Shown: positions 34,976 through 47,000 of the stretch, piece after piece
How positions within the stretch are numbered: position 1 is the first letter of the stretch
Layout: every line of letters begins with the position of its first letter
DNA from: Crambe crambe
Lineage: Eukaryota > Porifera > Demospongiae > Poecilosclerida > Crambeidae
DNA: 64,000 bases
Direction of reading: 5' to 3'
NCBI GenBank assembly: GCA_963924555.1
Contig: OZ004581.1
Coordinates: 8,781,338 to 8,845,337 of the forward strand
Translations under genes and position numbers: made by a program
The notes under the pieces: generated by a model
Database searches by the model: none
What the model was told of the DNA's origin: nothing
Seen by the model: only the letters and a program-made list of their open reading frames with translations

Positions 34976-37746
34976 ATAATATTGCTGCTAAGGACGCATT
35001 AAGAAGGACTAGCTTGCAACCTCCTGAATTCTGGTTAGGAACTCACAGGAGGACTGCTTATATATCTCTTTTCAGCATGTAGTGTGGATACCCAAAGTCC
35101 CAGCTGAAGCTATAACTAGTGTTGTGTCAGATAAAATTAATAAGTTTGTTTCTGACAGAGCTAAATGAATGAAGTGCACTGCCTTTTCTTCACACTCTCT
35201 ACTTTAAATAATAAAATGGGCTGGGCTTCTGTTAGTTATCGTACCTGGATCAATGTTGATGGTAAAAAAATTATTATTCAAAGTGCCACTTATATCCACA
35301 ATGTATTCAAGTGGCTGTACTTTCTGTCCCTCCTTTATCCACTTTGCCACTAATTCACAATGCGGTATTACTTGACTTTCTGGTTTATGACGATCCACTT
35401 GTTTCTTATCAATCTATAAGATAGTCAGTGCAATACTATAGCTAATATGTGCACACACATTTATTACCTCTGGTGATACTGAGGGGAAAATATTCCATTT
35501 TTCTTGTAGAGTAACACCTTCTTTCTCAATGCTTAAGTTGATTTTATTGTCTCTGAAGTAAAATGATTGTTCTGGACCAGTTGCAGCTTTTTTAGATGAA
35601 TAGTGTTTCCGGACAGTCTATAATAATAACAAAGTGGACTGGTCATGATATTATGATATAAAAGCTAAACATAGACATTCCTAGAAGTAGCCGAGTCAGC
35701 AAAAAGTGACAAGCCATGTCAATATTAGCACCTATGAACTTCAATTTTACACACCTTGAATATGATTCTATGATTAACTCACATTTACGTGTGCATCATC
35801 ACTCCATGTAACAGCAAAGTGTATATCTTTGTTGGTAGGCTTTCCCATATAAAACACACCAAACCAATATTCACGTTCATCAGATCCATTTTGTACTACT
35901 GCTATTCTACAAAATCGGTTTAAAGTTATCATTCCATAGGTGCTGTGTTCATTAAAGGTCCCTCCATGGATGATATTGAAGGAAACTGGACGATCCTCTT
36001 TGGTTTTTGAAGATGATGGTTGTAGGTATGTGGTATGTGAAGCCCTAGCAAAGGAGAGGCGGAAGCTGTTCTTACGTGGAGCACAGTGCTGAATTTCTAG
36101 ACTCAATTGAACTTGAAATTTACACTTTGGGTTAGATCGAAACCAAAAAACAGGACTGACCAGTTCAGTATTTACTGGGAATACATAGTGGCCAGAAAGT
36201 GAAGCAATGATAGTAATAGTGCAGCTGCTCAAGTTGCTAGGTAGGGATCCTGATGAAATATTTAGTCTCAATCCATATCCTTTCCAATCAAAGGATTGAG
36301 AAGAATTAGTCACCTGGATTTCTGTAACTTGTATTCCTGTACCAAATGAATCAGATATGCATGATACTGTGTTCACTTGCATATGGAATAGAGCATTATG
36401 TTATGATGTGGTTTTATAGAGCCACATAAAAGATAGGTTGGTATAATGCTCGACATTTAATTATGATATTAATAACTATACCTTTATAAACAGTAAGGAC
36501 AGCAACAGTGCTATTTACAGAATGTCCACCACCAGAGATAGTACAAGAATACTTTCCACTTGATTCCACAGATACGTTGTAAATTCTCAAAGTAGCAAGA
36601 TTGGAACCTTCAATATTGATCTTGTTTGATAGTGATGTGCCATTCTTATACCACTTGTAGACCAAGTCCATTCCATCTGCTCTCACTTTAAAACTCACAT
36701 CACTTCTTTCGGCAATACTTATGTTTGATGGTTGCTTCTTAATTAGTGGTTGCTTCTTATTTAGAGGAATGACTACAATGAATGTTGTTACAAAAGTCAG
36801 TGAATGCATGCACACAAGAATATAATAAATTATTCTGGTGTATGAATGTATAGCCAGATATAAATCCTATACTAAAGGACTGCATTCAGTGCTTCAAAGG
36901 ACATAATATTATGTTCCAACCAATCTTCTTATTTTTGTTTAACTATAGTAGGCACTGCAGGGGTGGGTGGCTGTGGGGGAAGGGCTCTCCACTGTTAGAA
37001 GCCTGATATCTTGAATGTGTAGTAATGAGTCACATCCTTATGTGTAGACAGCTTTGTAGCATGCTGTGCTGAAGGAACACTGCCAGCTTTCTGTAGCAAC
37101 CTGCTTTCCCTTCCTTAAGCAGGCAGGATCTACTATATATAAGCACTATAGAGAGGCGATGTTAGGGCCAGTCCATCATCTCGAGGAGGAATGAGCACAT
37201 TTCAAGAATGCTAAAAAAGCCTAAAGCCATACACTATAAAAACGAAATGGTGAACATCACTACATTGTAGTGATGTTCACCATTTCGCTTTTACAGCGTA
37301 GCAGTAGGACTGCTCTATGGTGTCTGTTAAATGCCTGCTCTATAGTAACTGCTCTATAGTCTATAGTGCCTTCTATTGCTTGCTCTAATGGTAGCATACT
37401 CTGTGCCTCCTCTATAGTGGTAGCATACTCTGTGCCTCCTCTATAGTGGTAGCATACTCTGTGCCTCCTCTATAGTGGTAGCATACTCTGTGCCTCCTCT
37501 ATAGTGGTAGCATACTCTGTGCCTCCTCTATAGTGGTAGCATACTCTGTGCCTCCTCTATAGTGGTAGCATACTCTGTGCCTCCTCTATAGTGGTAGCAT
37601 ACTCTATAGTGCCTTAATGATTGAGTGTGTACAATACATGCATCACTGCATGGAAAACATGCACACATGATCATATATATTATCTTACCAAACATCAATA
37701 TAATAACAACGATGGCTAGGAGGGCAATAACTGTTGCAGTACAATA
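31641..37746 (-). CDS. Ig - ZU5 - linker - TM - Death-domain receptor-like gene (body)
   Basis: Phase-consistent exons, in coding order. A TM exon is 37689-37746 (VIALLAIVVIILMF, phase 0 to 1). An Ig exon is 36482-36772 (phase 1-1; YKWYKNGTSL and SSGKYSC present, first core Cys replaced in DVSFKV). A ZU5-like exon is 35783-36366 (GTGIQVTEIQVTNSS, VFPVNTELVSPVFWF, LEIQHCAPRKN). Linker exons are 35468-35617 and 35245-35413. Three tandem TM exons lie at 33477-33938. The Death exon is 31641-31957 (ISLLKDETGAHVKAIQKELR, NNWLEGKGVEVSWKSLVKVL, LAEEINETIRDW). ZU5 with Death occurs in UNC5-like and related receptors, where Death domains recruit signalling adaptors. Here ZU5 precedes the TM, so topology differs from UNC5. 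The first TM exon could act as a signal anchor. The first exon is probably at 52 kb, beyond array 3. Confidence 0.78.
32068..33288. other. 1.2-kb segment absent from the paralogous locus at 62.8 kb
   Basis: The Death-gene introns here and at 62.6-62.96 kb align on both sides (CTAACTAGCTATTCTAG-like and ATGACCAGGTCCACTGGC), but this stretch is missing from the other copy. It holds the giant hairpin at 32971-33250. No gene is seen. Confidence 0.6.
32971..33250. repeat. Perfect 124-bp inverted repeat with 32-nt loop
   Basis: The left arm 32971-33094 and right arm 33127-33250 are exact reverse complements (ACAAGTAAAG...GAAGTCGAAT / ATTCGACTTC...CTTTACTTGT). The 32-nt centre contains a smaller inversion, GTCAC...GTGAC. 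No flanking target duplication is evident. A transcript would fold into a long dsRNA hairpin. Confidence 0.95.
33477..33938 (-). CDS. Three tandem, mutually similar transmembrane exons
   Basis: Exons 33843-33938 (96 nt), 33660-33734 (75 nt) and 33477-33551 (75 nt) each begin after a CCCATT(A/G)CAG acceptor and end in MPKWMPG at GTAAGC. All are phase 1-1. They encode near-identical helices, for example TIIAIVIAILAIILAIFM. The first carries seven extra codons (TTASRT). Duplicated intron flanks (~110 bp) show recent tandem duplication. Because all are symmetric, any one, or more than one, can be spliced in frame between the linker and Death exons. They are sub-parts of the gene body above. Confidence 0.8.
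33939..35244 (-). other. Intron between linker and TM exons
   Basis: No exon is supported. It contains a (GA)n microsatellite at about 34942-34972. Confidence 0.5.
37243..37287. repeat. Near-perfect palindrome, 22-bp arms, 1-nt centre
   Basis: CGAAATGGTGAACATCACTA-CA, one T, then its exact reverse complement. Flanking A/T runs extend the pairing imperfectly. Confidence 0.92.
37392..37605. repeat. 29-bp minisatellite
   Basis: About seven near-identical tandem copies of GTAGCATACTCTGTGCCTCC plus TCTATAGTG, preceded by degenerate CTCTATAGT words from 37315. Confidence 0.92.
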
Positions 37747-40700
37747 CTGGCAAGGAGAAGGTACGGCAGGGTAAGAAAATAGCAAGTAAGTAACAATGCA
37801 GAGAGTGAGTCAGTTCAGAATAACTTACTAGCTGAAGGAATGAAATTAAAGCATCGAATACGACAGTGAAGGTATAATAGGGTAAGAGAATAGACAGCAT
37901 GTAAGTAACAATGCAGAGAGTGTGTTCAGAATAACTTACCGACTGAAGAAATCATCAAAATACGTCAGTGAAGGTATGACAGAGTAAGAGAATAGAAAGC
38001 ATGTAAGTAACCATGCAGAGAGTGAGTACGTTCAGAATAACTTACCGACTGAAGGAATGAAATTAAAGCATCGAATACGACAGTGAAGGTACAATAGGGT
38101 AAGAGAATAGACAGCATGTAAGTAACAATGCAGAGAGAGTATTTTCAGAATAACTTACCCGCTGAAGGAATGAAATTAAGCATCAAAATATGACAGTGAA
38201 GGTACAACAGGGTAAGAGAATAGACAGCATGTAAGTAACCATGCAGAAAGTGAGTACGCTCAGAATAACTTACCGACTGAAGAAAATACGTCAGTGAAGG
38301 TACGACAGAGTAAGAGAATAGACAGCATGTAAGTAACAATGTCAGTTCAGAATAACTTACTGGCTAAAGGAATGAAATTAAGCATCAAAATAGGACAGTG
38401 AAGGTACAACAGGGTAAGAGAATAGACAGCATGTAAGTAACCATGCAGAGAGTGAGTACGTTCAGAATAACTTACCCTCTGAAGGAATGAAATTAAGCAT
38501 CAAAATATGACAGTGAAGGTACAACAGGGTAAGAGAATAGACAGCATGTAAGTAACCATGCAGAGAGTGAGTACGTAAAGGATAACTTACCGACTGAAGG
38601 AATGAAATTAAGCATCAAAATACGACAGTGAAGGTACAACAGGGTAAGAGAATAGACAGCATGTAAGTAACAATGCAGAGAGTGAGTACGTTCAGAATAA
38701 CTTACCGACTGAAGAAAATACGTCAGTGAAGGTACGACAGAGTAAGAGAATAGACAGCATGTAAGTAACAATGCAGAGTTCAGAGTAACTTACCACTTGA
38801 AGGAATGAAATTAAGCATCAAAATACGACAGTTAAGGTACAACAGGGTAAGAGAATAGACAGCATGTAAGTAACCATGCAGAGAGTGAGTCTGTTCAGAA
38901 TAACTTACCGACTGAAGGAATGAAATTAAAGCATCGAATACGACAGTGAAGGTACAACAGGGTAAGAAAATAGACAGCATGTAAGTAACCATGCAGAGAG
39001 TGAGTACGTTCAGAATAACTTACTGACTGAAGGAATGAAATTAAAGCATCGAATACGACAGTGAAGGTACAATAGGGTAAGAGAATAGACAGCATGTAAG
39101 TAACAATGCAGAGAGTGAGTCAGTTCAGGATAACATACCAGCTAAAGGAATGAAATTAAGCATCAAAATATAACAGTGAAGATACAACAGGATAAGAGAA
39201 TAGACAGCATGTAAGTAACAATGCAGAGAGTGAGTCAGTTCAGAATAACTTACATACTGAAGGAATGAAATTAAGCATCAAATACGACAGTGAAGGTACG
39301 ACAGGGTAAGAGTATAGACAGCATGTAAGTAACAATGCAGAGAGTGAGTATTTTCAGAATAACTTACCCGCTGAAGGAATGAAATTAAGCATCAAAATAT
39401 GACAGTGAAGGTACAACAGGGTAAGAGAATAGACAGCATGTAAGTAACAATGCAGAGAGTGAGTACGTACAGAATAACTTACAGACTGAAGGAATGACAT
39501 TAAAGCATCGAATACGACAGTGAAGGTACAACAGGGTAAGAGAATAGACAGCATGTAAGTAACCATGCAGAGAGTGAGTCAGTTCAGAATAACTTACATA
39601 CTGAAGGAATGAAATTAAGCATCAAATATGACAGTGAAGGTACGACAGGGTAAGAGTATAGACAGCATGTAAGTAAAAATGCAGAGAGTGAGTATTTTCA
39701 GAATAACTTACCAGCTGAAGGAATGAATTAAGCATCAAAATATGACAGTGAAGGTACAACAGGGTAAGAGAATAGACAGCATGTAAGTAACCATGCAGAG
39801 AGTGAGTACGTACAGAATAACTTACCGACTGAAGGAATGACATTAAAGCATCAAATACGACAGTGAAGGTACAACAGGGTAAGAAAATAGACAGCATGTA
39901 AGTAACAATGCGGAGAGTGAGTACGTTCAGAATAACTTACCGACTGAAGGAATGAAATTAAAGCATCGAATACGACAGTGAAGGTACAACAGGGTAAGAA
40001 AATAGACAGCATGTAAGTAACAATGCGGAGAGTGAGTACGTTCAGAATAACTTACCGACTGAAGGAATGAAATTAAAGCATCGAATACGACAGTGAAGGT
40101 ACGATAGGGTAAGAGAATAGACAGCATGTAAGTAACCATGCAGAGAGTGAGTCAGTTCAGAATAACTTACATACTGAAGGAATGAAATTAAGCATCAAAT
40201 ACGACAGTGAAGGTACAATAGTGTAAGAGAATAGACAGCATGTAAGTAACAATGCAGAGAGTGAGTCAGTTCAGAATAACTTACATACTGAAGGAATGAA
40301 ATTAAGCATCAAAATATGACAGTGAAGGTACAACAGGGTAAGAGAATAGACAGCATGTAAGTAACCATGCAGAGAGTGAGTACGCTCAGAATAACTTACC
40401 GACTGAAGAAAATACGTCAGTGAAGGTACGACAGAGTAAGAGAATAGACAGCATGTAAGTAACAATGTAAAGAGTGAGTCAGTTCAGAATAACTTACTGG
40501 CTAAAGGAATGAAATTAAGCATCAAAATACGACAGTGAAGGTACAACAGGGTAAGAGAATAGACAGCATGTAAGTAACCATGCAGAGAGTGAGTACGTTC
40601 AGAATAACTTACCCTCTGATGGAATGAAATTAAGCATCAAAATATGACAGTGAAGGTACAACAGGGTAAGAGAATAGACAGCATGTAAGTAACCATGCAG

Positions 40701-43700
40701 AGAGTGAGTACGTACAGGATAACTTACCGACTGAAGGAATGAAATTAAGCATCAAAATACGACAGTGAAGGTACAACAGGGTAAGAGAATAGACAGCATG
40801 TAAGTAACCATGCAGAGAGTGAGTACGTACAGAATAACTTACCGACTGAAGGAATGACATTAAAGCATCAAATACGACAGTGAAGGTACAACAGGGTAAG
40901 AAAATAGACAGCATGTAAGTAACAATGCGGAGAGTGAGTACGTTCAGAATAACTTACCGACTGAAGGAATGAAATTAAAGCATCGAATACGACAGTGAAG
41001 GTACAACAGGGTAAGAAAATAGACAGCATGTAAGTAACAATGCGGAGAGTGAGTACGTTCAGAATAACTTACCGACTGAAGGAATGAAATTAAAGCATCG
41101 AATACGACAGTGAAGGTACGATAGGGTAAGAGAATAGACAGCATGTAAGTAACCATGCAGAGAGTGAGTCAGTTCAGAATAACTTACATACTGAAGGAAT
41201 GAAATTAAGCATCAAATACGACAGTGAAGGTACAATAGTGTAAGAGAATAGACAGCATGTAAGTAACAATGCAGAGAGTGAGTCAGTTCAGAATAACTTA
41301 CATACTGAAGGAATGAAATTAAGCATCAAAATATGACAGTGAAGGTACAACAGGGTAAGAGAATAGACAGCATGTAAGTAACCATGCAGAGAGTGAGTAC
41401 GCTCAGAATAACTTACCGACTGAAGAAATACGTCAGTGAAGGTACGACAGAGTAAGAGAATAGACAGCATGTAAGTAACAATGTAAAGAGTGAGTCAGTT
41501 CAGAATAACTTACTGGCTAAAGGAATGAAATTAAGCATCAAAATACGACAGTGAAGGTACAACAGGGTAAGAGAATAGACAGCATGTAAGTAACCATGCA
41601 GAGAGTGAGTACGTTCAGAATAACTTACCCTCTGATGGAATGAAATTAAGCATCAAAATATGACAGTGAAGGTACAACAGGGTAAGAGAATAGACAGCAT
41701 GTAAGTAACAATGCAGAGAGTGAGTCAGTTCAGAATAACTTACCTGCTGAAGGAATGAAATTAAGCATCAAAATACAACAGTGAAGGTACAATAGGGTAA
41801 GAGAATAGACAGCATGTAAGTAACAATGCAGAGAGTGAGTCAGTTCAGAATAACTTACCAGCTAAAGGAATGAAATTAAGCATCAAAATATAACAGTGAA
41901 GATACGACAGGATAAGAGAATAGACAGTATGTAAGTAACAATGCACAGAGTGAGTCAGTTCAGGATAACTTACCGGCTAAAGGAATGAAATTAAGCATCA
42001 AAATATAACAGTGAAGATACAACAGGATAAGAGAATAGACAGCATGTAAGTAACAATGCAGAGAGTGAGTCAGTTCAGAATAACTTACTTGCTGAAGGAA
42101 TGAAATTAAGCATCAAAATACAACAGTGAAGGTAAAATAGGGTAAGAAAATAGACAGCATGTAAGTAACAATGCAGAGAGTGAGTCAGTTCAGAATAACT
42201 TACGGGCTGAAGGAATGAAATTAAGCATCAAAATACAACAGTGAAGGTAAGAGAAATAGACAGCATGTAAGTAACAATACAGAGAGTAAGTCAATTCAGA
42301 ATAACTTACCCACTGAAGGAATGAAATTAAGCATCAAAATACAGCAGTGAAGGTACGTTAGGGTAAGAGAATAGACAGCATGTAAGTAACAATGCAGAGA
42401 GTGAGTCAGTTCAGAATAACTTACTTGCTGAAGTAATGAAATTAAGCATCAAAATATAACAGTGAAGGTAAAAAAGGGTAAGAAAATAGACAGCATGTAA
42501 GTAACAATGCAGAGAGTGAGTCAGTTCAGAATAACTTACAGGCTGAAGGAATGAAATTAAGCATCAAAATACAACAGTGAAGGTACGATAGGGTAAGAGA
42601 AATAGACAGCATGTAAGTAACAATACAGAGAGTAAGTCAATTCAGATTAACTTACCCACTGAAGGAATGAAATTAAGCATCAAAATACAGCAGTGAAGGT
42701 ACGTTAGGGTAAGAGAATAGACAGCATGTAAGTAACAATGCAGAGAGTGAGTCAATTCAAGATAACTTACACACTGAAGGAATAAATTTAAGCATCAAAA
42801 TACGACAGTGAAGGTACGACAGAGTAAGTAAATAGACAGCATGTAAGTAACAATGCAGAGTGTGAGTTAATTAAAGACAACTTACACACTGAAGGAATGA
42901 ATCAAAATACGACAGTGAAGGTATGACAGGGTAAGAGAATAGACAGCATGTAAGTAATAATGCAGAGAGTGAGTCAGTTCAGAATAACTTACTTGCTGAA
43001 GGAATGAAATTAAGCATCAAAATACAACAGTGAAGGTACGATAGGGTAAGAGAAATAGACAGCATGTAAGTACCAATACAGAGAGTGAGTCAATTCAGAA
43101 TAACTTACCCACTGAAGGAATGAAATTAAGCATCAAAATACAGCAGTGAAGGTACGTTAGGGTAAGAGAATAGACAGCATGTAAGTAACAATGCAGAGAG
43201 TGAGTCAATTCAAATTAACTTACACACTGAAGGAATAAATTTAAGCATCAAAATACGACAGTGAAGGTACGACAGAGTAAGAGAATAAACAGCATGTAAG
43301 TAACAATGCAGAGTGTGAGTTAATTAAAGACAACTTACACACTGAAGGAATGAATCAAAATACAACAGTGAAGGTATGACAGGGTAAGAGAATAGACAGC
43401 ATGTAAGTAATAATGCAGAGAGTGAGTCAGTTCAGAATTACTTACTTGCTGAAGGAATGAAATTAAGCATCAAAATACAACAGTGAAGGTACGATAGGGT
43501 AAGAGAAATTGACAGCATATAAGTAACAATACAGAGAGTGAGTCAATTCAGAATAACTTACCCACTGAAGGAATGAAATTAAGCATCAAAATACAGCAGT
43601 GAAGGTACGTTAGGGTAAGAGAATAGACAGCATGTAAGTAACAATGCAGAGAGTGAGTCAATTCAAGATAACTTACACACTGAAGGAATAAATTTAAGCA

Positions 43701-44013
43701 TCAAAATACGACAGTGAAGGTACGACAGAGTAAGAGAATAGACAGCATGTAAGTAACAATGCAGAGTGTGAGTTAATTAAAGACAACTTACACACTGAAG
43801 GAATGAATCAAAATACGACAGTGAAGGTATGACAGGGTAAGAGAATAGACAGCATGTAAGTAATAATGCAGAGAGTGAGTCAGTTCAGAATAACTTACTT
43901 GCTGAAGGAATGAAATTAAACATCAAAATATAACAGTGAAGGTACGATAGGGTAAGGGAATAGACAGCATGTAAGCAACAATGCAGAGATTGAGTCAATT
44001 CAAGATAACTTAC

Positions 44014-44044
44014 ACGCTAACACAATAACTATTGCAGTGTAATA
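44014..44044 (-). pseudogene. Truncated transmembrane exon fused to an array unit (copy 1)
   Basis: After acceptor CATGCCAG the 31-nt exon reads YYTAIVIVLA and runs directly into an array-type CGT/GTAAGTTATC donor. It matches the first half of the 37.7-kb TM exon (YCTATVIALLA) and ends at the same phase 1, but is far too short to span a membrane. Confidence 0.65.
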
Positions 44045-47000
44045 CTGGCATGGATAAGGTACGGCAGGGTAAGAAAATAGCATGTAAGTAATGATGCAGA
44101 GAGGTAGTCAGTTCAGAATAACTTACCAGCTGAAGGAATTAAATTAAGCATAAAAAGACGACAGTGAAGGTATGGCAGGGTAAGAGAATAGACAGCATGT
44201 AAGTAACAATGCAGAGAGTGAGTATGTTCAAAATAACTTACCTTCTGAAGGAATGAAATTAAGCATCAAAATACGACTGTGAAGGTAAGACAGGGTAAGA
44301 GAATAGATAGCATGTAAGTAACAATGCAGAGAGTGAATCAGTTCTGAATAACTTACTTGCTGTAGGAATGAAATTAAGCATTGAAATACGACAGTGAAGG
44401 TACGACAGGATAAGAGAATAGACAGCATGTAAGTAACAATGCAGAGAGTGAGTATGTTCAGAATAACATACCAATTGAAGGAATGAAATTAAGCATCAAA
44501 GTAAAAGTACGGCAGGGTAAGAGAACAGACAGCATGTAAGTAACAATGCAGAGAGTGAGTCAGTTCAGGATAACTTACCGGCTAAAGGAATGAAATTAAG
44601 CATCAAAATAATAACAGTGAAGATACGACAGGGTAAGAAAATAGACAGCATGTAAGTAACAATGCAGAGAGTGAGTCAGTTCAGAATAACTTACCGACTG
44701 AAGAAATCATCAAAATACGACAGTGAAGGTACGACAGAGTAAGAGAATAGACAGCATGTAAGTAACAATGCAGAGTGTGAGTTAATTAAAGACAACTTAC
44801 ACACTGAAGGAATGAATCAAAATACGACAGTGAAGGTATGACAGGGTAAGAGAATAGACAGCATGTAAGTAACAATGCAGAGAGTGAGTTTATTCAGAAT
44901 GACTTACCAGCTGAAGGAATGAAATTAGGCATCCAAATACGATAGTGAAATACAACAGGGTAAGAAAATAGACAGAATGTAAGTAACAATGCAGAGAGTG
45001 AGTCAGTTCAGGATAACTTACCGGCTAAAGGAATGAAATTAATCATCAAAATATAACAGTAAAGATATGACAACAGACAGCATGTAAGTAACAAAATGCA
45101 GAGTGTGAGTTTATTCAGAATAACTTACCAGCTGAAGGAATGTAATTAGGCATCCAAATACGATAGTGAAAATACAACAGGGTAAGAAAATAGACAGAAT
45201 GTAAGTAACAATACAGACAGTGAGTATGTTCAGAATAACTCACCAGCTAAAAGAATGAAATAAGGCATCGAAATACAACAGTGAAGGTAAGAGAATAGAC
45301 AGCAAGTTATTAATGCAAAGAGTGAGTCAGTTCGGAATAACTTACCAACAGAAGGAATAGAGTACATACTACGGTGAACAGGACAATGTAAGATAATATA
45401 CAGCATGAAAGTAACAATGCAGAGAGTGAGTCAGTTCAGAATAACTTACTTGCTGAAGGAATGAAATTAAGCATCAAAATACAACAGTGAATTAAGGTAC
45501 AATAGGGTAAGAGAATAGACAGCATGTAAGTAACGATGCAGAGAGTGAGTCAATTCAAGATAACTTACAAACTGAAGGAATAAATTTAAACATCAAAATA
45601 CGACAGTGAAGGTACGACAGAGTAAGAGAATAGACAGCATGTAAGTAACAATACAGAGAGTGAGTTAATTAAAAATAACTTACACACTGAAGGAATGAAT
45701 TTAAGCATCAAGATACGACAGTGAAGGTATGACAGGGTAAGAGAATAGACAACATGTAAGTAATAATGCAGAGTGTGAGTTAATTAAAGATAACTTACAC
45801 ACTGAAGGAATGAATTTAAGCATCAAAATACAACAATGAAGGTATGACAGGGTAAGAGAATAGCATGTAAGTAACAATGCAGAGAGTGAGTTAATTAAAG
45901 ATAACTTACACACTGAAGGAATGACACGACAGTGAAGGTATGACAGGGTAAGAAAATAGACAGCATGTAAGTAACAATGCAGAGAGTGAGTCAGTTCAGA
46001 ATAACTTACTTTCTAAAGGAATGAAATTAAGCATCAAAATACAATAGTGAAGGTACAATAGGGTAAGAAAATAGACAGCATGTAAGTAACAATGAAGAGA
46101 GTGAGTCAATTGAGAATAACTTACCAACTGAAGGAATGAAATTAAGCATCAAAAATACAACAGTGAAGGTACGACAGAGTAAGAGAATAGACAGCATGTA
46201 AGTAACAATGCAGAGTGTGAGTTAATTAAAGACAACTTACACACTGAAGGAATGAATCAAAATACGACAGTGAAGGTACGACAGAGTAAGAGAATAAACA
46301 GCATGTAAGTAACAATGCAGAGTGTGAGTTAATTAAAGACAACTTACACACTGAAGGAATGAATCAAAATACAACAGTGAAGGTATGACAGGGTAAGAGA
46401 ATAGACAGCATGTAAGTAATAATGCAGAGAGTGAGTCAGTTCAGAATTACTTACTTGCTGAAGGAATGAAATTAAGCATCAAAATACAACAGTGAAGGTA
46501 CGATAGGGTAAGAGAAATAGACAGCATGTAAGTAACAATACAGAGAGTGAGTCAATTCAGAATAACTTACCCACTGAAGGAATGAAATTAAGCATCAAAA
46601 TACAGCAGTGAAGGTACGTTAGGGTAAGAGAATAGACAGCATGTAAGTAACAATGCAGAGAGTGAGTCAGTTCAGAATAACTTACCTGCTGAAGGAATGA
46701 AATTAAGCATCAAAATACAACAGTGAAGGTACAATAGGGTAAGAGAATAGACAGCATGTAAGTAACAATGCAGAGAGTGAGTCAGTTCAGAATAACTTAC
46801 CAGCTAAAGGAATGAAATTAAGCATCAAAATATAACAGTGAAGATATGACAGGGTAAGAGAATAGACAGCATGTAAGTAACAATGCAAAGAGTGAGTCAG
46901 TTCAGGATAACTTACCGGCTAAAGGAATGAAATTAAGCATCAAAATACAACAGTGAAGGTACAATAGGGTAAGAGAATAGACAGCATGTAAGTAACAATG

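Larger units (their letters stand above)
36773..37688 (-). other. Intron between first TM exon and Ig exon
   Basis: Phase-1 intron from GTAAGA to TTGTAG. It contains a 22-bp palindrome (37243-37287) and a 29-bp minisatellite (37392-37605). No other exon is seen. Confidence 0.5.

Noticed and set aside
37528..37785. 85-codon minus-strand frame ending in the minisatellite
   Set aside because: Only its TM exon part (37689-37746) has splice support; the rest runs through intron and repeat.
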